From Cryptomeria japonica (Eukaryota; Streptophyta; Pinopsida; Cupressales; Cupressaceae), in the NCBI RefSeq assembly GCF_030272615.1, contig NC_081407.1, forward strand, positions 264,933,074 to 264,997,073: a DNA stretch of 64,000 nucleotides. Direction: 5' to 3'. Positions 56,961 to 64,000 of the stretch are shown one piece after another. The position numbers and the translations under genes were made by a program. Within the stretch, counting starts at the first letter, position 1, and each line of letters opens with the position of its first letter. A model generated the notes under the pieces. It was not told the origin of the DNA, ran no database searches, and saw only the letters and a program-made list of their open reading frames with translations.

Positions 56961-57337
56961 AGCTCAAAATCACTATGGAGGTGTGTGCAAATGAAGCTAA
57001 TTTTACCCCTTCTCGCCCAAATATACCCTCCCCAACCCTAACCCTACTTCGCCTCGCTCACCGCCATGGACCCCGATAACTTCTGACGCTCACTATTTCT
57101 TCGTATTAACCCCATTTTCCACTGTTCTTTCGCCATTTAATCCACATTCTTCTACTCTTTTAACCCCCTAATTCTTTCTATTTTTCGAGGGATCACCCAA
57201 TTTTTCAAAAATTTCAGCTCATCTCTTGAGGGGGCATACCAACCTACTCACTAACATCCCTGGGGCATTTTTATCATGCCTATCTATTTTTCTTTAAAAC
57301 GGCACAATAAACTACACCGTCTCAAAGAGGGGCAACT
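56961..57337 (+). other. Tat copy A sequence before the 3' LTR, with polypurine tract
   Basis: No gene seen. The tract aaagaggggcaac at about 57325-57337 abuts the LTR start and is the likely plus-strand primer. Confidence 0.7.
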
Positions 57338-57383
57338 ATAGACACATAAATTTGTCCACTAAATTAAATAAATATTTAATATA
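57338..57383 (+). repeat. 3' LTR of Tat copy A (first 45 bp, cut by a LINE)
   Basis: From agacacataaatttgtcc onward this matches 8000-8042 base for base. The LINE poly(A) end then replaces the rest. Confidence 0.88.
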
Positions 57384-57608
57384 TTTTATTTTTTTTAATC
57401 AATAACCAGGTTTGATTTATATTGCTTAAAAAGGAAAGTATACATGCTTTAAGTTGTTCATCAACATTCCACAAAATGGGATCTATCCCCTACAAAACCA
57501 AAAGAACCTGAGACTGACACCACACCTACATAGCCTACCATTCCATATGCGAACCTAACAGTAAATCCTCCCCACCCAGAACCCGACAACCCCCATGGGA
57601 CCATCCTA

Positions 57609-58336
57609 TCAAAACCAACCAAGGGCCTCCTCTGTAGAGAAATTAGAAATGCCCAGACTAGGACCTGCCTTAGGTATCTCCATCCCACCACCTATCAATG
57701 TTCTCAACCTACCACTTCGAAGCAAATTGCACTCCACCACCTTCGCACCCTTCCGAGGGATTTGGTGTAGCACCAGCAATTGCCCATCTTCATCCAATGG
57801 AGCTTGCGACTTCACCGGGGTCTGCTTGCCACGCATTTTCGCTCTTTTCGTCGGTCCCAATTCCCGCACAAACTTCATGACATCCCTCCACCCATTTCTT
57901 GCATCCTCCATCTGAGCATCCACAGAGCAAGAAGCCAACCACACCACCAATGGTTGCACAACTCCTGTATCCTCCCCGAGACGCCGCCATGGCCCTTGCA
58001 CCACTCTCAGACCCTTGCCAATCTCTGCACGAGCTACCACCTCCGCCAGACCACCCAACCATTTAGGTCTCAGCACAAGGGACGTCACCCGCAACACCTC
58101 ATCTGTTGAACCTCCCACCATTAGGGCTAGCACCACAAACAAGGACGAGATATCTAGATTAGTTCACGGGTGCCACTCCGAGTCCAGAAATTCTTCCCCA
58201 AACATCAAGCGCACAGCCCTCCAAAAAACTTTCTCATCTACCCTGAAAACGTTCAACAGTTGATTTCTTGAAATTGAACCATGAAATGCAAGCATTTGGC
58301 CATTTGTCGATAGCGAGAAGTTGGCTTCCATCCTTC
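57609..58336 (-). pseudogene. Extra reading frame at the 3' end of the LINE
   Basis: From ATG 58336 (MEANFSLSTNGQMLAFHGSI, then VDEKVFWRAVRLMFGEEFLD) to a stop near 58168, then open for 177 aa (58142-57609). That part includes RVTSLVLRPKWLGGLAEVVA, VVWLASCSVDAQMEDARNGW and GPTKRAKMRGKQTPVKSQAP. I do not recognise it. It follows RNase H by about 330 bp and could be a third LINE frame, ORF1-like material, or a captured gene piece. Its GC content is higher than the gypsy elements, like the rest of the LINE. Confidence 0.5.
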
Positions 58337-58663
58337 CCCACACTCACATTCAAAACCTGCACTAACGAAAGCCTAAACCATCCACTGCGAAATGCCAAAA
58401 CACAAAGAGACGAAGCCCTAAAATAACCGTAGCCACTCCAAGAAATAATTACTTCACACGCATCACCTTAAACCATGCATCATCAGCTGAACAAAACGCC
58501 AAATGCTAACATCATCACACCTATGCCGCCATTACAACTTGCAACCATATCAAAGATCACTAACCACCTGATACATCCCTTCCCCTCCATCGTGTGTATC
58601 AAAAACAAGTCACACAAAACTCTTCACCACGTCTCGTATTCTCCTTTCACTTCCTAAGCACTA

Positions 58664-59335
58664 TCAACCAAACTCTAGAGGACACACATTCCTTAGGTCC
58701 TCAAATAAATTAAAATGGTTAGCCAAAGAACCATTTGCACCAATGTTCGAAAGCTTATCTACCTCAACGTTCGCTTCCCTGAGAACATGCAATACCTTAA
58801 AATCATCAAACCCACTCAGAAGGTAATTCATCCTTCTGATATGTTTGTCCAGGTGCCAGGCCTCCATCAGTCCCCTAGCAATCCCATTCAACACTATCTG
58901 GGAATCCCCCTCAAGATGGAGTTTTTTCACCTCCAATTTCTTAGCCAAAAGAACGGCTTCAATTGCCGCCTGACACTCGGCTTCATTGTTTGTACCATCC
59001 ACCAATCTCTTAGCTCCAAAAGCTAGAATACTTCCACTCTCATCACGGGCTATGACCCCTACCCTGGAGATCTTAGGATTCCCCCTTGAACCCCTGTCAA
59101 AGTAGATCTTGGTCCAGCCCTTATCTAGCAGAACCCACTCCTGACTTTTGTCACCCTTCCTAGGAGGATTATCCCTCAAAAGCCCATTAGTAGGCCTGAA
59201 TTTAATCAAAGGCCAACTCACCAGGATACTAGCATCAAATTGAGTGAAAGAGGTCTTTGCCATGTTAACCTGGGAAGCAGCATTAGAGACTAATTCTGAA
59301 ATTTCCCTCTCCAACCTGATCAGAAAGCGTTCCAT
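58664..59335 (-). pseudogene. LINE RNase H domain
   Basis: A 223-aa open frame. The RNase H signature is KIYFDRGSRGNPKISRVGVI (Asp), then TNNEAECQAAIEAVLLAKKL (Glu), LEGDSQIVLNGIARG (Asp) and REANVEVDKLSNIGA (last Asp). It is the plant type-1 RNase H found at the end of many plant L1 ORF2 proteins. The catalytic residues look intact; it is part of ORF2, not a separate gene. Confidence 0.9.
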
Positions 59336-60740
59336 TAGTTCTGATTTATCCTCAAAAAGTCTTCAGTTTCGTTCTTTCCAGACTTCCCACATAATAGTTG
59401 AAGGCATTACCTTCCAGATTGCAACAAAGGTTGAAGACTTATGCAAATCTGGCCATGAATCCAACCACTCGTGCAATTTCCCTACCAGCAACCCCCTCCA
59501 ACATAGCCTCTGCAACCCAAAACGCCAAGCTTCCTGGGTAAAGTCACAATTCAACAGAAGATGATCCACATCTTCCTCCTTCGTCTTACAAAGCACACAA
59601 TGGAAGGGGCCCACAAACCCCATTCTTTTGAGTCTATCTCGAGTCAAAATCTGATTGTTACCAGCCAACCAAGAGAAAGCACCTACTTTCGGCAGACAAG
59701 CGTTGTTCCAACAAACCTTAGTTTCCTAATCAACCTTCCTGCCTTCTGCCTCCAGCAAGGTGTACCCCAACTTAACTAAATAACTACCACTCTTCGCACC
59801 ACACTATACTATTTCATCTTCCTCCCTAGAACATGTCACCTCTTTGCTAGCTAGGATATTCCTCATCAACCTTTCATCAGCCTCCTCCAAGTCCAGATCA
59901 TGAGGATCCTTCCAAATCATTTGTTGTCCCAATTCAAGAGAGTCTTGGACCAGGAAATCACTCACCTTATTACCCCAATGTTGGATGGTCTTTTGGATAA
60001 TCCACTGGGGAGCTCTAATATCTACAGATGGGCAGTCGTCCAAAGAATCCTGCCAAAAACTTGCCTTATGACCATCTCCGATCCGCCAAGTTAGATGATT
60101 AGTAATCAAACTCCTACAGTTCACCAAAAAATTCCAAAGAGTTGATCCTCTCGGGGGGTTTTCAACCGTGACAATCCTCTCCCTATCACCATTATCCAAA
60201 TACTTAGCTTAAAGAATGCAAACCCATCTCTCCTCCAGCTTGATGTACATCTTCCACACTAACTTTGCACCCATAGCTTCATTAATTAACTTCCAGTCAT
60301 GGAGCCCCGCACCTCCTCCCCCTTTGGGTTTACACACTCTATCCCAAGCCATTAAGGAATTTTGTCTTGATCTTGTTTACCATTCCACAAAAATTTCCTC
60401 ATTTTCTGTTCAATATTATTAATGATCGTGCCTGGGAGTTTGAAGCAAGCCATGGAGAAGATCGACATTGCCAAAATAACTGATTTCAACATCAAAATAC
60501 GACCAACCAACGTGAGCCATTTAATTTTCTAGCCCTCCATTTTTGCTTTACAACCATCAAGAAGCCCTTTGCAAATTTCTGACTTACCCGCTCCAGCAAA
60601 GAGCAGCGTACCAAGGACTTTCCTAGGGAGCTGTCAAATTCTGATTCCAAAGAGTTTGGCTATATCCCTCTGAGAACCAGCTTCAGTGTGAAAGAAAAAT
60701 ATCTCTAATTTTTGCCAATTTATCTCCTGTCCAGTGGCCT
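59336..60740 (-). pseudogene. LINE ORF2 part between RT and RNase H (with zf-RVT)
   Basis: At 59668-59363 there is LAGNNQILTRDRLKRMGFVG, then CVLCKTKEEDVDHLLLNC, the zinc-binding reverse-transcriptase-associated domain. At 60199-59804 is RGSTLWNFLVNCRSLITNHL, then WRIGDGHKASFWQDSLDD, the usual plant L1 connection. Further right, RILMLKSVILAMSIFSMACF and MRKFLWNGKQDQDKI mark the RT thumb. A few stops. Confidence 0.88.
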
Positions 60741-61642
60741 AGTTAAATCTATCCAGCACTTTTCATCACTGATGCTTCTTGCATGGAGGCCACTCTGAAA
60801 AGACAAGTATCATCAGCAAACTGAGAATGAGTTGTAGAATCCACCCCTCAAGCAATCTCGATACCTTTCCACAACCCCTGAGATCACTTACGAGCTATCT
60901 ATCGACCAAGAACTTCGACCAATAAAATGAAAAGAAAGGGGGATATGGGATCCCCCTGATGAATACCCCGCGAGGTAGGAAAGAAACCTTGGGGGCTGCC
61001 ATTAACTAGAACCGAAGCATTGAATTGCATTACCATGCTAGAAATCCACTTAATCCAAGACTTACTGAATCCAAATTTGGCAAGCACGGCCAAAAGAAAG
61101 GACATGTCAACTCTATCATAGTCTTTCCAAATATCTAGCTTTAGTATCATTCTTCTATGTTTGCTCTTCATGGTTGTGTGGATTGCCTCATGAGCCATAA
61201 TAACCCCATCAACAATATTCCTCCCCAGAGTGAAACCACTCTGTTCACAAGAAATTAGTTTGTCCAAAATCAATTTAAGCCTGTTAGCAACAACTTTTGA
61301 AATCATTTTATAAATTGTGTTACACAGCGAGATCGCGCAGAATTCCTCAAAGCCCACTGGTTTATCTTTCTTTGGGATAAGCACCACCATAGTACAGTTG
61401 AATTCGTTCAGAATTAAACCCCTAGACCTTGACTCTTCAACCAACTCCAACAGTTCACCACCAAGCAAATCCCAAAAGAACTGGTAGAAGAAAGCTTGAA
61501 AATTGTCTGGGCTCGCCGCTTTCTTCCCTCCCAATCCGAAAATAACTACTTTCAATTCCTTCAGAGAGACAGGCTCCTTAAGCATCCGATTATCCTCCCT
61601 AGAGACTAAAGGAGGGATCACCTCCAAAAACTCAGGTTTCAA
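60741..61642 (-). pseudogene. LINE ORF2 reverse transcriptase
   Basis: The 247-aa open frame 61642-60899 has LGGKKAASPDNFQAFFYQFF, NCTMVVLIPKKDKPVGFEEF, NRLKLILDKLISCEQSGFTL, SPQGFFPTSRGIHQGDPISP and FLFILLVEVLGR. After a stop the FADD box is at 60809-60820 (HSQFADDTCLFRVAS). The family usually has PGPDGF where this has SPDNF and KAYDRV where this has KDYDRV. Confidence 0.92.
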
Positions 61643-62137
61643 ACTGTCCTAACTTGCCCCGCTCTTCTTCCATAAATTTTCAAAAAAAACCACCACCTCC
61701 TAGTTAATCCGAGTAGAATCCTCTGTTAAGGTACCATCCATGAGTCTTAGGGATAAAATTTTATTAAGGCTTCTCTTAACCTTCACCGAACTATGGAAAA
61801 ATTTGGTGTTTCTATCTCCAGCTCTAAGCCAGTTCTCTCGCGATTTTTGCCTCTAGAAAATCTCTTCCCTCTGCAAAACTTCCCCATATCTATTGAGCAG
61901 GTCTTTCTCCATGAGATAGCCCACCTCATCCATTCCCTCTGCCAAGACTTTCAAGTTCAAAGCTCATAACTCACCTTCAATCTTTCATTTTTCGTCAAAG
62001 ATATTTCCAAAAACATCCCTATTCCAGCTTTTCAGTTTCTGTTTAACATAACTTAGCTTTTTAAAGAGCTGATATGCCAAGAAGTCGTCAGCTATAGGGG
62101 CCTCCTTCTACCAACAAATCACCTGATATCTGAAGCC
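61643..62137 (-). pseudogene. LINE ORF2 linker between endonuclease and RT
   Basis: Gives KQKLKSWNRDVFGNIFDEK, QKSRENWLRAGDRNTKFFHS and KVKRSLNKILSLRLMDGTLT, the standard plant L1 linker (W-GD-NTKFFH). Three or four stops. Confidence 0.85.
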
Positions 62138-62902
62138 CTATTGCCTTAGCCACATCTTTTCCACCTTGAAGGGACATATGAGCGGAACTCCATCCCTCTG
62201 CACAACTAGAGAGACCGGGAAGTGGTCTGAACCTGAAATAGCCAAGATTTCTACCTCAAAGATAAGGGGAGCCAAGTTCCATTCCCCAGCTAGAAAGAAC
62301 CTATCGATTTTCTCAGCAATGTTGGAGAAGCCCAACCACCTTTTGGTCCATGTAAAGTTCCCCCCTTTAGCAGCCACCTCAAACAAGGTGTTGGAATCCA
62401 CAAAGTTTTGAAAATCAGATTGAATCATGCACATCCTTTTCACCCCTCCACGTTTGTCCGAATAGGAAAGAGTGTCATTGAAATCCCCCACAACAATCGT
62501 TAAGGCCGACCTTACATCCTCTAAAATCTTGGAAATTTTCTCCCATAGTTGGCACTTATCCGCTATTTTAGTAGGACCATAAACATTGATTAAGAAACTT
62601 GAAAAGTTGAAAATCCTTGAGTTTACCTTTGCCATCTGCCAGTATCTAGAACTTGAGACAGCTTCCACTTTCACTAATTGGGGGTTCCATAAGATACCCA
62701 ACCCACCTGAAGCCCCCTCCGAATCCACAAAAAAACCAGACCACCTCTGTTTAACACCAAGAAATCTAGCCGCTTCTTCACTACCTAACTTTGTTTCGTG
62801 AATGCAAATAACTTTTGGCTTCGCCTGACCAAAACCTCTTTTGATCAAGCATCGCTTGTCAGGGGCATTGCAGCCCCTGACATTCCATGTAAGGAATTTC
62901 AT
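62138..62902 (-). pseudogene. LINE ORF2 start: AP endonuclease domain
   Basis: A 254-aa open frame from MKFLTWNVRGCNAPDKRCLI. Endonuclease residues: Asn in TWNVRG, Glu in ICIHETKLG, Tyr in VYGPT, Asp/Asn in VVGDFND, and the SGSDHFPV end. All expected catalytic positions appear kept. The ATG at 62902 is the natural ORF2 start. It nicks target DNA to prime reverse transcription. Confidence 0.92.
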
Positions 62903-64000
62903 TACTACCCAGGAGAGAATAGGTCTCTCCCAGATCTAAGAAGTTTGGTCTGCCCCTTCATGTTGCTTGCTTCCTCCAGCAACTTCTGTTTGTTTTTCCT
63001 TCCTCTCATACTCCCTTTAGTCACCTTAGCAGGATTTTCTTTAGACTATTTGATGGTCCTTAAATCTATCTCCCCTACCTCTGTTGACAACCCCAAAGAA
63101 TCATCACTCATGCCTTCTTCATCTTTGGACTCCATCTCCTCTAGGTTCACAAAAACCTCCTTAGTCGGGGACATGGATATCTTTGAACCTGTCTGCCTTT
63201 ACCTCTTCAATCTCTACTCCAGAATCATAACTCAGGCTCACTGATATATTCCCTGTCATGCCACCAACCGGTCCCTCCATCCTAGGCCCAAATGGGGGAG
63301 GCGACAGGGGATGGGAGGGAATCCCCACACCATCTGCTCTAGCATGAGAAATAATCATTGGGTTTAACTCCATGACAGTGCCATTCGTAGGATAGAGACC
63401 TCCCCGAAGCTCTTCTCCGTTTGTTGAGGTCGCATGGGTCACCGCAACACATCCTGCCAGAAGCAAAAACCGATCCAAGGAAGTCTCCCCTACAAAACCT
63501 TTCCTATTCACGTCATCCTCTCCAATACTAGGAACAAAGGCCATGGCTTGATCTACTAGCTTATACACCTTTGCATTTTTAGAAGCCAAGGACACTTCAG
63601 ACCCACCCCTTTCTATGATGCTATGACGGAGCATCCCATCCAGATTTACTGCTGAGTCAAAGACAGGAACCGATTCTGAGAGTATGGTATCTGGCACCTC
63701 CTTTACATCATCTATTACTACTAACATCTGATCCTCCAAAGCTTTGTCTGCCCTGTCCTTACCTTTCAGACTTGCCTTGCAATCAGGCTCCTCATGCCCC
63801 CATTCTTTGCAGGACTTGCACTTCACCATGATCTCTTCAACTTCAATCTCTTGCCTCCAAAAACCCTCAGGTGAGCGAATCTCAATGGCCTTCGTCCAGT
63901 TTGTCAATAGCTTTATCAAATTTAATAAATATCCCTAGCTTATCACCAATCACCTTGAAGACTTCCTCCTTCCAATATTCATGTGGGAGGTTATACAGCC
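62903..64000 (-). pseudogene. LINE ORF1 (partial, 5' end outside)
   Basis: At the window edge the minus strand gives LPHEYWKEEVFKVIGDKLGI, then FIKFDKAIDKL, the DUF4283-like end. A frame change near 63905 leads to the open frame 63919-63161 with EIRSPEGFWRQEIEVEEIM and an intact CCHC knuckle (CKSC-KEWG-H-EEPD-C, about 63822-63781). A Gly/Pro-rich disordered tail follows (HPLSPPPFGPRMEGPVGGMT). ORF1p coats the RNA. The ORF1-ORF2 gap is about 260 bp. Confidence 0.87.

Larger units (their letters stand above)
7997..57383 (+). mobile_element. Ty3/gypsy Tat retrotransposon, copy A (host of most insertions)
   Basis: The parts are: 5' LTR 7997-9311; leader 9312-12567; gag 12568-14519; protease 14520-15056 rejoined at 21187; linker 21187-21767 rejoined at 30805-31880; RT and RNase H 49642-50885; second RNase H to about 51480; integrase to about 52690; antisense PMD gene 54250-56960; and the start of the 3' LTR at 57338. 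The first 45 bp of the 3' LTR (from gacacataaatttgtcc) match the 5' LTR, and a LINE then interrupts it. The lineage call rests on the RT text and the second RNase H. Without insertions the element would be about 16 kb. The rest of its 3' LTR should lie beyond 64000. Confidence 0.88.
57384..64000 (-). mobile_element. L1-type LINE with RNase H (5' end beyond the window)
   Basis: The minus strand ends in GGTTATTGATT plus an A-rich tail (57399-57384) inside the Tat LTR. Going rightwards on the plus strand (towards the element's 5' end) are an extra reading frame, RNase H, a zinc-knuckle domain, RT, endonuclease and the CCHC part of ORF1. ORF2 is one of the better-preserved genes in the window. 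The right target duplication and 5' end are outside. Confidence 0.92.

Noticed and set aside
57595-58109. Plus-strand frames of 60-109 aa opposite the LINE extra frame
   Set aside because: Shadows of the minus-strand frame; plus-strand text is Pro/His/Ser-rich without motif.

Overview
This window is plant nuclear DNA made almost entirely of transposable elements stacked inside one another. I found no gene that looks like an ordinary host gene, and no rRNA or tRNA gene. The elements are plant lineages: Ty3/gypsy Tat, Ty3/gypsy chromoviruses, Ty1/copia, and an L1-type LINE with an RNase H domain. Nearly every coding region carries stops and frameshifts, and all insertions are old enough to have diverged LTRs. 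This suits a large-genome seed plant, possibly a gymnosperm. The species is an inference; nothing in the sequence fixes it.

Layout. Bases 1-7996 are the 3' part of a Tat element read on the minus strand (copy B). It holds a small non-autonomous LTR element (2867-4903). At 7997 a second Tat element (copy A, plus strand) is inserted into B. Copy A runs to 57383 and has been split by several later insertions. These are chromovirus C (15057-21186, TSD cattg), chromovirus D (21768-30804, TSD ccaac), copia element E (31881-49641, minus strand, TSD aaaag/agaag), and an L1 LINE (57384 to beyond 64000, minus strand) that landed in A's 3' LTR. Third-level insertions are a solo LTR in D's 3' LTR (28133-29311) and a pol-less copia-like element F in E (36766-43938). 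A solo LTR inside F (38762-40045, minus strand) is a fourth level. Removing each insertion with one TSD copy rejoins the reading frame of the host element, for example A's protease across C and E's integrase across F.

How the parts fit. Both Tat copies share one layout: gag, PR, RT, RNase H, a second archaeal-like RNase H, INT, then an A-rich spacer, then a long coding region on the opposite strand with a plant mobile domain (PMD), then the 3' LTR. Finding this antisense PMD gene at the same place in two independent copies means it is a standing part of the Tat family here. It may also contain an intron. Element F is the other unusual object. It has good LTRs, a tRNA-iMet primer site and a polypurine tract, but pol is replaced by a coiled-coil Gag-like protein with two CCHC knuckles and a charged reading frame of about 2 kb that I do not recognise.
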